From CAYMAI01 sp964388445 (GTDB lineage Bacteria; 4484-113; JAGGVC01), in NCBI GenBank assembly GCA_964388445.1, contig CAYMAI010000005.1, positions 62,001 through 126,000 of the forward strand: a stretch of DNA of 64,000 nucleotides, written 5' to 3'. This document shows, piece after piece, positions 24,017 to 32,367 of this stretch. The stretch's first letter is position 1. Each line of letters opens with the position of its first letter. The notes beneath the pieces were generated by a model, which had not been told where the DNA came from, searched no databases, and saw only the letters and a list, made by a program, of their open reading frames with translations. The position numbers and the translations under genes were made by a program.

Positions 24017-24466
24017 TCAACTGGCTTCGTTATGCTCTTCGATTACCGCTTCGGCCAATTTTTCGCGCCTGCGCTCGCCATAATATTCGACTATTTTGTC
24101 ATAGCCTTCGTTGACAGCTACCCATAGGGACTTGGCCGCCGAATAGATTTCCTTCGCGGCTTCCTCGACGCTGAATTCGATTTCTTCGTGCGTCACGCCA
24201 AGTTTTCTCATCATAGGTTCAAGCGTCTCTCTCGGAATCAAGGCGATAAACCGCTGCATGACGAGAAGCGATAGGATTAGGTCGTCGAGAAGCCCGATCG
24301 GCGTGAAAATGTCGGGAACGAGATCCAGCGGCGAAAAGAAATATGTAATTCCGGCGATAGCCGCCGCCTTCAGGTAGAGCGGCACGGCCGGACTGAAATA
24401 TGCGTAGCCGAACAGCCCCACGAGCTTCGGCAGAAGCTTCAGATAATGAAACGCCTTTTCGAGCAT
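24017..24466 (-). CDS. DUF1232 (YkvA-like) membrane protein
   Basis: 149 residues. Two hydrophobic helices near 20-75 hold the DUF1232 signature around Y-F-F-S-P-L-D-L-V-P-D and L-L-D-D-L. A charged helical tail of about 65 residues follows. ATG at 24466 is preferred to the long upstream extension (24544), which is basic and unlike the family. GGAGG lies 11 bases upstream. Family function is unknown. Confidence 0.82.
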   Translation of the reverse strand: MLEKAFHYLKLLPKLVGLFGYAYFSPAVPLYLKAAAIAGITYFFSPLDLVPDIFTPIGLLDDLILSLLVMQRFIALIPRETLEPMMRKLGVTHEEIEFSVEEAAKEIYSAAKSLWVAVNEGYDKIVEYYGERRREKLAEAVIEEHNEAS

Positions 24467-24570
24467 GACTGAATCAACCTCCGATTCGATTTTAACACAT
24501 TGCTTCCGGTTTCGCGACCGGCCGAATTTTGCGGAAGCGCGCAAGTTAGGAATGGCAGGCTCGGATTTGA

Positions 24571-24576
24571 TATAAT
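24571..24576 (+). promoter_or_regulatory. consensus -10 TATAAT
   Basis: TATAAT, 71 bases before the ATG at 24648; the leader ends in GAGGAGGA. A conventional promoter for the tiny lipoprotein gene. Confidence 0.6.
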
Positions 24577-24647
24577 ATTGCGAACCGATTGTTTAATCGT
24601 TGTACGAAAATCGTCCGCCAAAGCGGGCGGAACCGAGGAGGAGCGAT

Positions 24648-24803
24648 ATGTATAAAACGATTTTGAGACACGTTGCGCTTTTCGCGCTTATCTTCGCGGC
24701 GATGGCCGCCTTGTCCTGCGGGGCGTGGGAGCCATTGGCGCCCCCGCTCAAATGCCCGTCCGACGGAACGCGCGCCTGCGCCGACTGCCACCCGCGATGG
24801 TAA
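24648..24803 (+). CDS. 51-residue putative lipoprotein with a CxxCH motif
   Basis: A very small exported protein. Signal-like N-terminus (Y-K-T-I-L-R then a hydrophobic core) ends in A-L-S-C at 21-24, an acceptable but not ideal lipobox. The mature part would be 28 residues with three further cysteines, including C44-A-D-C47-H48, the haem c attachment pattern. Strong GAGGAGGA Shine-Dalgarno and an upstream TATAAT argue that it is expressed. Haem binding is possible but unproven; a metal site or chance are alternatives. Confidence 0.55.
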   Translation: MYKTILRHVALFALIFAAMAALSCGAWEPLAPPLKCPSDGTRACADCHPRW

Positions 24804-24833
24804 TTTTCGGTCTTTTCGTCCTAGCGCCGGTCA

Positions 24834-26858
24834 TCAAGCTGCGGGCAGCTTTTTCTTGATTTCAACTTCGAAGCCGAACGCGCCGCGATAGTCCGTCCAC
24901 ACGAACAGCGGCGCGCCATCGAGCGACTGGCTGAGCGCCACTTCCGCATGGCCGCGTGGAAGAAGTCCCGCCTCGTCGCGTTCCTTTTCGTCCATGCATA
25001 CGATTTCTACGATTACTTTGCCGCCGGTTTCGATGCCCGCGATTTCGGCGTACAAATCCCCGCGGATTCTTGCGGGCCGTGGCACGTAATAACCGGTCAG
25101 ATTGCCGGTTTCCTTCGAGTAAATCTCGGCAAGCTGCGGCGAAAGCCCGCGCTCCACCGGCGCGCGATTCCCGCCGCCGCGTATTTGCAATCTCGCCTTG
25201 CCTTCCGGAAAATCGTCCGGCACGCCTATGGAGACAAACGCTTCGCGCACTTCGCCGCCCGGAAGCACGATGTTGTAATTTACCGAAAATTGCCCGCCCG
25301 GCGAAATCTCGGCGGCGATTGCGTTTTCGGCGTCCTTTTGTCCTTTGAACGGCTTAAAGTCCTTGCCGCCGCCGATACCGAACCGCGGATTCCAAATTCG
25401 CGCGGTGCGCTCTGCCTTTACCAAATCGCATTCGATTTCCACGCTTTCCGGCGCGAACTCGCCAACTTCCGAAGCGGTAAGTCTCGTCGCGGCGGCGCTT
25501 AAAATCGCGCTTGCCGGCGCGCGCCAGTCCGAAGGCGAATACGCCACTTCCTCTATGACTACCGGCTCGTCTCTATCGGGCAGTTTCATCCGAATCACGA
25601 AGTGCGCCGTCCCTTCGCCCCAGTAATCCGCCGTTCGTTCGAGCGCCCACATCGCCGCGCTCGAAAACCAATCGCGAAAATGCCGAGCGCTGCGCACAAC
25701 CTCGACATGCGCTTCGTCGAATCTTCCGGTGTCGTGAACTGCCACCTTTACGCTTACGGGGCAGTAGTCGGTGAATGGCAGCAAATTACCTGCGCCGCCG
25801 GCAATCCGGTCTTCCGTAAGCGTTCCCACCACCGGTCCGCTGGCGATTAGACTCCAGTTTTGCTCGAGCGTCGTGTGCGTCGTGTAAACGTGCGCACGCG
25901 CAACCGGCAGGGACACCGTGCCGCGCCCGCCGTCAATCGAATGGCCGAACGCCATGAACCTGCCGTCCGGCGAAACGTACGTCAGGGTGCCGTACATGTA
26001 TATGTCTAAATCGCCGCGAACGAGCGGAATCGAAATCATCGCGCCGGGCGCGAAGTCCGAATAGCCGAAGGGTTCGCCAACCGGAAAAAATTCGTAACTG
26101 AAAGGCGGCGCGGTCTGCAGTGAAGGCGCGCCGCCGCCGCCCGGCCCGAACGCGGGCGCGCCGGAAACTGGAAACGCGATGCCGGCAAGGTTGTCCGCGG
26201 CGACGATGCCGCCCGCGCATTTTACGAAAGCGAGCGTGTCTGGCGACGAGGCATATCTAGCCGCGGCTTCGAAACTGTCCACATGTACAACTTCGAATGG
26301 AAATCCGTTCGCGGCGGAAAACTGGGCATTTCCGGCGAAAAGCGTGCCGTTCGCGGCGGCACTTACGCCTTTTCCGGCGATTTCATCGATTTCCGCCGAT
26401 TCTCCGGCAGCCGAATATTCCCGCAGAGAAGACGCATCGAAAAGCGTCAACATTTCTTCGATTGTCGTAATCGTTACGTAGTTTTTCGCCGAAAACGCCG
26501 CGGTGCCGTCAATCGCGCCCGCCAGTCTGCCGCCGATGTAAACCGGCGCGCCGGAGAATCCGGTGGAAATTCCGCGGCTAATTTCGAGCGGTCCGCCGCC
26601 AACGAGCGCGACAATTTTGCGGAAGAACCTTTTGTTCGGATGTCGCTTGCCGTACACCGAAACGATTTCGACGTCGAACCGTTCGATTTGGGAGCCGTGG
26701 AACTGCGCCAGCGCATATCCCCGCATGCCGGGGCGGATTTCGTCCGCGGAAATAAATTCCGAGGCTCGGGCCGGCGAAAAAGCTGCGTGCACAAACATTG
26801 AAATTGAAAGCGCGGCGGCCAAAATCCGGAAAATGCAGCAAGTTCGGCTCCGCGTCAT
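24834..26858 (-). CDS. SpoIVB/S55-like serine peptidase domain protein, exported
   Basis: About 674 residues from ATG at 26858. Signal peptide (about 10-32, ending A-R-A-S), then an S55-like domain: G-M-R-G-Y-A-L, then G-F-S-G-A-P-V-Y near residue 100 with the candidate nucleophile serine, and later M-A-F-G-H-S-I-D-G with the candidate histidine. The order and spacing match the long S55-domain proteins of non-sporulating bacteria rather than B. subtilis SpoIVB. The C-terminal 350 residues are beta-rich. The usual S-G-S-P is S-G-A-P here. Start uncertain: in-frame ATGs at 26903 and 26999 give less typical N-termini. Confidence 0.72.
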   Translation of the reverse strand: MTRSRTCCIFRILAAALSISMFVHAAFSPARASEFISADEIRPGMRGYALAQFHGSQIERFDVEIVSVYGKRHPNKRFFRKIVALVGGGPLEISRGISTGFSGAPVYIGGRLAGAIDGTAAFSAKNYVTITTIEEMLTLFDASSLREYSAAGESAEIDEIAGKGVSAAANGTLFAGNAQFSAANGFPFEVVHVDSFEAAARYASSPDTLAFVKCAGGIVAADNLAGIAFPVSGAPAFGPGGGGAPSLQTAPPFSYEFFPVGEPFGYSDFAPGAMISIPLVRGDLDIYMYGTLTYVSPDGRFMAFGHSIDGGRGTVSLPVARAHVYTTHTTLEQNWSLIASGPVVGTLTEDRIAGGAGNLLPFTDYCPVSVKVAVHDTGRFDEAHVEVVRSARHFRDWFSSAAMWALERTADYWGEGTAHFVIRMKLPDRDEPVVIEEVAYSPSDWRAPASAILSAAATRLTASEVGEFAPESVEIECDLVKAERTARIWNPRFGIGGGKDFKPFKGQKDAENAIAAEISPGGQFSVNYNIVLPGGEVREAFVSIGVPDDFPEGKARLQIRGGGNRAPVERGLSPQLAEIYSKETGNLTGYYVPRPARIRGDLYAEIAGIETGGKVIVEIVCMDEKERDEAGLLPRGHAEVALSQSLDGAPLFVWTDYRGAFGFEVEIKKKLPAA

Positions 26859-27223
26859 GCAGGGACGCTTATCGGTCGAAGAAATACAAAATCTGTTCGG
26901 CATCGGAAACCACCGCTGAACGAATTCGCCGCGCGGTGCCGGAAACGACATGGGAAGCCAAGCCGGAGAATTGCGCACGGCATATGTCATTTTACACAAG
27001 TCGGCAAACTTATGTTAGCCGGCGTCCTGTTTGCCTTTCTTAACCCCCGACTTTCCGGCAATCTTGGGAGTAAGCCACGGAAGTGGCTTCTTTATTAAAC
27101 GCACGGAAGTGCATTTTAACTCAAATTCCCAATTGCATTTTGTTTGAAAAGCTACGCCAAATCGCTTTGCCGCGCTTTTATTCTTAGCGTTTTTCGCCGC
27201 ATTTCCTCACGACTTTTCGGCCG
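26859..27223. other. intergenic region with repeat copy C
   Basis: Between the S55-like gene start and the end of sdhB. It contains a GGCAAAC/GTTTGCC inverted repeat (about 27001-27033) and double-hairpin repeat copy C at 27063-27116. The rest shows nothing I can support. Confidence 0.5.
27063..27116 (+). repeat. double-hairpin repeat, copy C
   Basis: CTTGGGAGT, stem AAGCCAC/GTGGCTT with GGAA loop (27072-27089), spacer TTCTTTATT, then stem AAACGCAC/GTGCATTT with GGAA loop (27097-27116; one C-A mismatch). Nearly identical to copy B, 20 kb away. Confidence 0.7.
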
Positions 27224-27982
27224 CTACTTCCGTACGAAAAAGCGCTTGATGCCGCGTTTAATCGCGTCGCGCTGCATTTCGGCGATGGATTCGACAAGCG
27301 GCAGCTCTTTCGGGCAGACTTCCACGCAGTTTTGCGCGTTGCCGCAGCCGACAAGTCCGTCCGGCCCCATCAGCGCGTCGAGCCGCTCGTGCGCGTTCAT
27401 CGCGCCCGTGGGATGTTCGTTGAAAAGCCGCGCCTGCTGAATCGCCGCCGCGCCGACGAACTCGTTCGTCAGCGTATATTGCGGGCAGGCCTCGAGGCAG
27501 CATCCACAGGTCATGCATCGCGACAGGTCGTACGCCACCGCCCGGTCTTTTTCGGGCATATTCGGGCCTTGGCCGAGGTCGTACGTGCCGTCGATAGGAA
27601 TCCACGCCTGCACGCGCTTAAGCGCGTCGAACATACGCTGGCGGTCGACCCAAAGGTCGCGAACGACCGGAAACTTGGTCATCGGGCGAAGTTCGATGGG
27701 GTGTTCGAGGTTGTCGATTAGCGCGCTGCACGACTGGCGCACCTTGCCGTTGATTATCATCGTGCACGCGCCGCACACTTCCTCGAGGCAGTTGCAGTCC
27801 CAGACCACGGGGCGCACCTTCTTGCCTTCCTTCGTGAACGGATGCCGCTGGATGGCTTGCAGCGCGCTAATCACGTTCATGTTCGGCCTGTACGGGATAG
27901 AGAAGTTTTGCCAGTACGGCGCGCTTCCGGGCTCGTCCTGCCTCAAAATTTTAAGCTCGATAGTTTCCATGTTCGCTGCCAT
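27224..27982 (-). CDS. sdhB: succinate dehydrogenase/fumarate reductase iron-sulfur subunit
   Basis: 252 residues. The [2Fe-2S] cysteines are in W-D-C-N-C-L-E-E-V-C-G-A-C. The two C-terminal clusters are in C-M-T-C-G-C-C-L-E-A-C-P and C-G-N-A-Q-N-C-V-E-V-C-P. It carries electrons from the flavin subunit to the quinone site at the inner membrane. ATG at 27982 preferred to GTG at 27994. Last gene of fumarase beta-sdhC-sdhA-sdhB; direction (oxidation or fumarate reduction) cannot be read from sequence. Confidence 0.95.
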   Translation of the reverse strand: MAANMETIELKILRQDEPGSAPYWQNFSIPYRPNMNVISALQAIQRHPFTKEGKKVRPVVWDCNCLEEVCGACTMIINGKVRQSCSALIDNLEHPIELRPMTKFPVVRDLWVDRQRMFDALKRVQAWIPIDGTYDLGQGPNMPEKDRAVAYDLSRCMTCGCCLEACPQYTLTNEFVGAAAIQQARLFNEHPTGAMNAHERLDALMGPDGLVGCGNAQNCVEVCPKELPLVESIAEMQRDAIKRGIKRFFVRK

Positions 27983-28021
27983 ATTTTTCACCACTCAGTC
28001 CGCCGCGGCGGTTTGCAAATG

Positions 28022-29836
28022 CTATCCGGCTACCTTGGAACCCTTCACTCCCTCGCTCGCTTTTTCATAACTGCGAAGGCGGGGCTTTATTTGAGAAATA
28101 TCCACTTCCTCGTAAGATATCTTCGGTTCGCCGCCGTCCGAAAATTCCGCAATCGTCGTTTTTAGGAATCTCTCGTCGTTTCTTTCCGGAAAGTCCGGCT
28201 TGTAATGCGCGCCGCGGCTTTCGTCGCGCAAAATCGCACCGCGCAAAATCGGCTTCGCCATTACGAGCATATCCTTCAGGGTACGGGCGAACGAAAGCGC
28301 CTGGTTCGCGAACATTCCGGTGTCGTCGAGCCCGATGTTTTCGTATCTCTCGGTCAATTCGCATACTTTTTCGTAGGTTTCTTCGAGCTGGGAGTTCACG
28401 CGCACGACGGTGCAGTATTTATTCATCCAATCGCCGAGTTCGTCGGCGAGCTTGTAGATGTTTTCCGTTCCTTCTTTCCTCGCTAGTTCGGAATAAACCG
28501 ATTGCTCGCTTTCCGCCGCGGTTTCGAGAGCGCCGTGCGGTAGTTCCTTGAACGTGTGCGACTTGGCGAAATTGACCATGCTCGGAGCGCTCTGCATTCC
28601 CGCGAAAATGCACGAAAGCAGGGCGTTCGCGCCCAGGCGGTTTGCGCCATGATATTGATATTCGCATTCGCCCGCCGCCCAAAGACCGGGGATATTCGTC
28701 CGATGGTTCACGGGGTCGCCTTCGGGCATGAAGCCGTCTTCGGATTTCGCGAAGCCGGCCCATAACCCGCCCATCGAATAGTGGACCGCCGGGAAGACTT
28801 TCATCGGAACGTGGCGAGGATCGTCGCCGACAAACTTTTCGTAAATTTCCATAATGCCGGCGAGCTTTCTGTCGAGAAATTCGTCCGGCAAATGCGAAAG
28901 GTCGAGATAGACCTGAAGTTTGCCGTCCACGCCGAGCCCCATTTCGACGCAGACTCTGTGGATGGCGCGGGTCGCGATGTCGCGAGGCACGAGGTTGCCG
29001 TACGCGGGATACCAGTCTTCGAGGAAGTACCACGGCTTGCCGTCCTTGATGACGAACACTCGCCCGCCTTCGCCGCGCGCCGATTCGCTCATCAGCCGGC
29101 ACTTGTCCTCGCCGGGAATCGCGGTCGGATGCACCTGTATGAATTCCGCATTGCCGAGCTTCACGCCCTGCTGATAACAGCGGCTGTTCGCCGCGCCCGT
29201 GCATATTACGCTGTTGGTGCTTTTGCCGAAAATGAGCCCCGGACCGCCGACCGCCATGCAAACCGCGTGATATTCGAAGGCGTGAACCTTCATTTCTTTT
29301 AGGTCGAGAGCGGTGATGCCGCGACATTCGCCGTTTTCGTCGAGTATCAGTCCGGTGAACTCCCAGCCTTCGAACTTACGAACTATCCCTTCCGATTCGT
29401 ATCTGCGAACCTGCTCGTCGAGCGCATAGATAAGCTGCTGGCCCGTCGTCGCGCCTGCGTATGCGGTGCGGTTGTGGAGAGTGCCGCCGAATCTGCGAAA
29501 ATCCAGAAAACCTTCGGACGTCCGGTTGAACATCACGCCCATCCGGTCGAGCAAGTCTATAATCGCCGGCGCTTTGTAGCACATGCTTTTCACGGGCGGC
29601 TGATTCGCCAGAAAGTCGCCGCCGTAAATCGAATCGTCGAAGTGAATGTCCGGGTGGTCGCCTTCGCCTTTCAGGTTTTTCGCCGCGTTGATGCCGCCCT
29701 GCGCGCATACGGAATGGCTTCGCCTTACGGGAACGATGCTGAAAAGGTCGACGTCGTGTCCGTCCTCGGCGAGTCTCATCGAGGCCGCAAGCCCTGCAAG
29801 GCCTCCTCCAACAACCGCAAATTTGAATTTTGCCAT
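28022..29836 (-). CDS. sdhA: succinate dehydrogenase/fumarate reductase flavoprotein subunit
   Basis: 604 residues. Dinucleotide motif V-V-G-G-G-L-A-G-L, the covalent-FAD histidine in R-S-H-S-V-C-A-Q-G-G-I, and the substrate arginine/histidine regions (for example P-T-A-I-P-G-E and H-Y-S-M-G-G-L). ATG at 29836 has GGAG eight bases upstream. It resembles the Bacillus/Bacteroidetes-type enzyme that pairs with a single cytochrome b subunit, as here. 48 bases downstream of sdhC. Confidence 0.96.
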   Translation of the reverse strand: MAKFKFAVVGGGLAGLAASMRLAEDGHDVDLFSIVPVRRSHSVCAQGGINAAKNLKGEGDHPDIHFDDSIYGGDFLANQPPVKSMCYKAPAIIDLLDRMGVMFNRTSEGFLDFRRFGGTLHNRTAYAGATTGQQLIYALDEQVRRYESEGIVRKFEGWEFTGLILDENGECRGITALDLKEMKVHAFEYHAVCMAVGGPGLIFGKSTNSVICTGAANSRCYQQGVKLGNAEFIQVHPTAIPGEDKCRLMSESARGEGGRVFVIKDGKPWYFLEDWYPAYGNLVPRDIATRAIHRVCVEMGLGVDGKLQVYLDLSHLPDEFLDRKLAGIMEIYEKFVGDDPRHVPMKVFPAVHYSMGGLWAGFAKSEDGFMPEGDPVNHRTNIPGLWAAGECEYQYHGANRLGANALLSCIFAGMQSAPSMVNFAKSHTFKELPHGALETAAESEQSVYSELARKEGTENIYKLADELGDWMNKYCTVVRVNSQLEETYEKVCELTERYENIGLDDTGMFANQALSFARTLKDMLVMAKPILRGAILRDESRGAHYKPDFPERNDERFLKTTIAEFSDGGEPKISYEEVDISQIKPRLRSYEKASEGVKGSKVAG

Positions 29837-29884
29837 AACGATTACTCCAAAATCCCGGTGCTTGATTAAGCGCACCCGAAAAAG

Positions 29885-30535
29885 CTAGCCGACGAACCAA
29901 CTCGGATTCCAAAGCCCGCGAAACGCCAAAAGCGACGCGCAGCCCCAGAAAAACATCGCCCAGCCGACTACGGTCCAGGCGATAAGACTCCACTTCTGGC
30001 TTTCCGGCCCGACCGTGATGCCCCATTTGATGAGGAAATTCCATACGCCGTTCGCGAAGTGAAAGACCGTCGCGCCGAGACCGATGACCATAAACGCAAA
30101 CCAGAATTCGTTCGACAGAAGATTAGCCATATATTCGAACGATACGTGCTCGCCGCTGATTAGGGTTGAAAGACGCGTCGAATAGACGTGCCAGCCGATG
30201 AAAATGAGCATAATTACGCCCGTCCAGCGCTGGAAGTGGAACAGCCAATTGCGGTAATAGCCGTAGTGATTGACGTTCGGCTCGTGCTCGACGGTCAGGA
30301 ACAGCCCGTAGATGCCGTGAAACAAAATCGGAACGATAATGAGGCCGATTTCGATGACTATGAGGAACGGAAGGCTGGTCAAGAGCTTGACGATTGCGTC
30401 GAAAGCCTCCGGCCCGCGAGTCGCGAAGCCGTTGCTGAAAAGGTGTTCAAGCAAATAGACGCCGATAGGAAATATGCCGCTCAGGCTGTGCAGTTTCCTC
30501 AATAGGAACGCATGTTTTCCGGCAGAACCGCTCAT
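29885..30535 (-). CDS. sdhC: succinate dehydrogenase cytochrome b558 subunit
   Basis: 216 residues with five transmembrane helices and histidines placed for two haems b (for example R-K-L-H-S-L-S-G, Y-L-L-E-H-L-F, I-L-F-H-G-I-Y-G, I-G-W-H-V-Y, F-H-F-A-N-G). The single larger subunit fits type B quinone oxidoreductases, usually menaquinone-linked. GAGG Shine-Dalgarno upstream of ATG at 30535. 63 bases after the fumarase-like gene. Confidence 0.93.
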   Translation of the reverse strand: MSGSAGKHAFLLRKLHSLSGIFPIGVYLLEHLFSNGFATRGPEAFDAIVKLLTSLPFLIVIEIGLIIVPILFHGIYGLFLTVEHEPNVNHYGYYRNWLFHFQRWTGVIMLIFIGWHVYSTRLSTLISGEHVSFEYMANLLSNEFWFAFMVIGLGATVFHFANGVWNFLIKWGITVGPESQKWSLIAWTVVGWAMFFWGCASLLAFRGLWNPSWFVG

Positions 30536-30598
30536 ATCGATTACCTCACAAAAACGCGCCCGAGGGCGAACAAAACTCGAACGAAATCGAAACGCCGG

Positions 30599-31153
30599 TC
30601 AAACCCTGGCGTATTTCGCGGCGCCGTCGAGGTAGGCGTCGCCGCCATAAACGTCGTTGATGACGACCACGGGAAATCGGTCAACTTCGAGGCGGCGGAC
30701 GGCTTCCGCTCCCAAATCTTCGAACGCGATGACCTCGGCGCTTTTGATGCGCTTCGCCAGAAGCGCCGCGCCGCCGCCGAGCGCGCCGAAATAGACCGCA
30801 CCGTGAGATTTGATGGCTTCTTTGACTTCCGCGCTTCTTCCGCCCTTGCCGATCATTCCTTTGAGTCCGAGCGAAATCAGCCTCGGCGAATACGCGTCCA
30901 TCCGGTAGCTCGTCGTCGGGCCGGCGCTGCCGATGACTTCGCCCGGCTTGGCGGGGGTGGGGCCGACGTAATAAACGACGGAACCTTCGAGCGGGAACGG
31001 CGGGTCTTCGCCCCTGTCCAGCATTTCGACGATGCGCTTGTGCGCGGCGTCGCGCGCGGTGTAAATGACTCCGGTAATTTCGACGGCGTCGCCGCTCTTG
31101 AGCGAGCGGATGGCGCTCATTTCCAAAGGCGTAGTTAGTTCTATCGTTGCCAT
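30599..31153 (-). CDS. fumarate hydratase class I, beta (C-terminal) subunit
   Basis: 184 residues matching the C-terminal swivelling domain of class I hydratases (FumA/TtdB type): G-S-A-G-P-T-T-S-Y-R-M-D, M-I-G-K-G-G and F-G-A-L-G-G-G-A. In two-subunit enzymes the alpha chain carries the [4Fe-4S] cluster; no alpha gene is adjacent or elsewhere in the window. It heads the sdhCAB operon, so fumarate is the expected metabolite. A TAGAAT lies eight bases before the ATG at 31153. Confidence 0.9.
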   Translation of the reverse strand: MATIELTTPLEMSAIRSLKSGDAVEITGVIYTARDAAHKRIVEMLDRGEDPPFPLEGSVVYYVGPTPAKPGEVIGSAGPTTSYRMDAYSPRLISLGLKGMIGKGGRSAEVKEAIKSHGAVYFGALGGGAALLAKRIKSAEVIAFEDLGAEAVRRLEVDRFPVVVINDVYGGDAYLDGAAKYARV

Positions 31154-31161
31154 CGGCGCTG

Positions 31162-31167
31162 ATTCTA
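31162..31167 (-). promoter_or_regulatory. -10 box TAGAAT of the fumarase-sdh operon
   Basis: TAGAAT on the minus strand, eight bases before the ATG at 31153; leaderless or nearly so. Confidence 0.5.
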
Positions 31168-31223
31168 GTTACGATAGACGCAAATTTCAATCGCAAGACT
31201 ATAAATGTCAAAAAAAGAATGTG

Positions 31224-31255
31224 AAAAAAAAGGCCGCGGCATACCGCGGCCCTTT
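31224..31255. terminator. bidirectional intrinsic terminator
   Basis: Perfect 8-bp stem GGCCGCGG/CCGCGGCC (31232-31251) with a CATA loop, A-run on the left and T-run on the right. Ends the lipoprotein gene on the minus strand. The stem is identical to the terminator at 32318-32337. Confidence 0.85.
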
Positions 31256-31278
31256 TGTATTCGATTCGTAAAAGGCGA

Positions 31279-32127
31279 TTACTCGCCGCTATCCGCCGGT
31301 GGCGTCTCGGTCTCGGCCGGAGGCGCACCGCCTTCCGCCGGCGGAGCTTCGCCGCCCATGCCCTTGGACATTTCTTCGAACATCTTCGTGTACATTTCTT
31401 CCATTATCTTGTTGAATTCGTCGAAATGTTCGTCGATTTTGTCCGTGCGAAGAAGCATAAAGCCCGCTTCGCCTTCGTCGAGTCCGGCAAGAATCACCAG
31501 ATTCGCCGCCTCGTCAACCCAGAAAACAGCATTTTCGGGAAGGTCGGCATCTATTCCTTCCTGCGCGTCTTCCGGAGTTTCCTTCTCCGCGCCTTCGCCC
31601 TCCGCGCCTTCGGCGTCTTCCGCGTCGTCGGCGCCCGGGGCTTCGTCCTGCTCGCCGGAAAAGAACTTGGTTTTCTTCAAAATCTCCGGAATTTCCTTGA
31701 TCGGGTCGCCCAGGTTGGCGGTCAACTCGGCGATTTTCGCGTTGTATTCTTCCTCGGTCAGGTTTCCGGACTGGATTATATAGACCACTTCGCCGCCCAA
31801 TAGCCCGTATGCCTCGTTCAGCTTTGCGGTTTCATCGGCGGGTGTCGCGGACACCATCACCGGATTTTCTGCGTCGGGAACCGGCTCGTCGAGTTTGTAG
31901 CCGGAATCTTCGGGAAACGCGGCCTTGATTTCGTCGAACGACATTCCGACTTTTCCGTGCCCCAGCGATGCCAGCTTCGAATCTTTATACGAGGGTGGCG
32001 GGGGGGGCGGCGCGGCTCCGCCGCCGCCGGACATCGAACCGCCTGGGTCCTCGACCTCGGGCTTCGGACAGGCGTTAAGCGACAACATCAACATCAGAAG
32101 CGCACAAACAGTCAAAAAAATCCTCAT
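31279..32127 (-). CDS. lipoprotein, paralog of the next gene upstream (A)
   Basis: 282 residues. Lipoprotein signal with S-L-N-A-C (about 16-20), a glycine- and proline-rich linker, then a mixed domain (S-L-G-H-G-K-V-G-M-S-F-D-E-I, about 54-67; then G-L-L-G-G-E-V-V-Y-I), an acidic low-complexity insert (about 165-190), and a C-terminal segment ending in repeated P-P-A-E. The G-M-S-F-D-E-I-K piece recalls BamE/SmpA-like small lipoprotein folds, but weakly. GGAGG-type Shine-Dalgarno. No function assignable. Confidence 0.75.
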   Translation of the reverse strand: MRIFLTVCALLMLMLSLNACPKPEVEDPGGSMSGGGGAAPPPPPPSYKDSKLASLGHGKVGMSFDEIKAAFPEDSGYKLDEPVPDAENPVMVSATPADETAKLNEAYGLLGGEVVYIIQSGNLTEEEYNAKIAELTANLGDPIKEIPEILKKTKFFSGEQDEAPGADDAEDAEGAEGEGAEKETPEDAQEGIDADLPENAVFWVDEAANLVILAGLDEGEAGFMLLRTDKIDEHFDEFNKIMEEMYTKMFEEMSKGMGGEAPPAEGGAPPAETETPPADSGE

Positions 32128-32181
32128 GGCTCCTCCAAACCCCGGCTTTGCGGCGCCGAACCGTAGTTAGATGAAGGCCGT

Positions 32182-32210
32182 ATTTTCGTACTTTGTTAAG
32201 AAACTGTCAA
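32182..32210 (-). promoter_or_regulatory. promoter TTGACA-17-GAAAAT
   Basis: Minus strand: TTGACA (32210-32205), 17-base spacer, GAAAAT (32187-32182). Drives lipoprotein A. Shares the TTGACAGTT start with the promoter of lipoprotein B. Confidence 0.6.
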
Positions 32211-32308
32211 GCGCAGACGAATTTTGCCGATTCGAGCAAGCGGCCGATAGTACGCAGGATGCCCGCCGAACGCAGTGCTTTCGCGTATTTTCAATAGGTA
32301 ATTGGAGC

Positions 32309-32337
32309 AAAAAAAAAGGCCGCGGTTTCCCGCGGCC
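32309..32337 (-). terminator. intrinsic terminator of lipoprotein B gene
   Basis: Minus strand: stem GGCCGCGG/CCGCGGCC with GAAA loop followed by nine T. Same stem as the terminator at 31232-31251. Confidence 0.85.
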
Positions 32338-32367
32338 ATTTGTTGCAAGTTAAAACCGTAAGCCGGT

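Noticed and set aside
24834..26858. Doubt about S55 assignment because the candidate serine precedes the histidine
   Set aside because: In the long S55-domain proteins of non-sporulating bacteria the G-x-S-G-x-P block is N-terminal and the F-G-H block follows, so the order is not an objection.
28419..29327. Second minus-strand frame of 302 codons inside sdhA
   Set aside because: Different frame of the same strand, arginine/histidine-rich, without start signal. sdhA is unmistakable.
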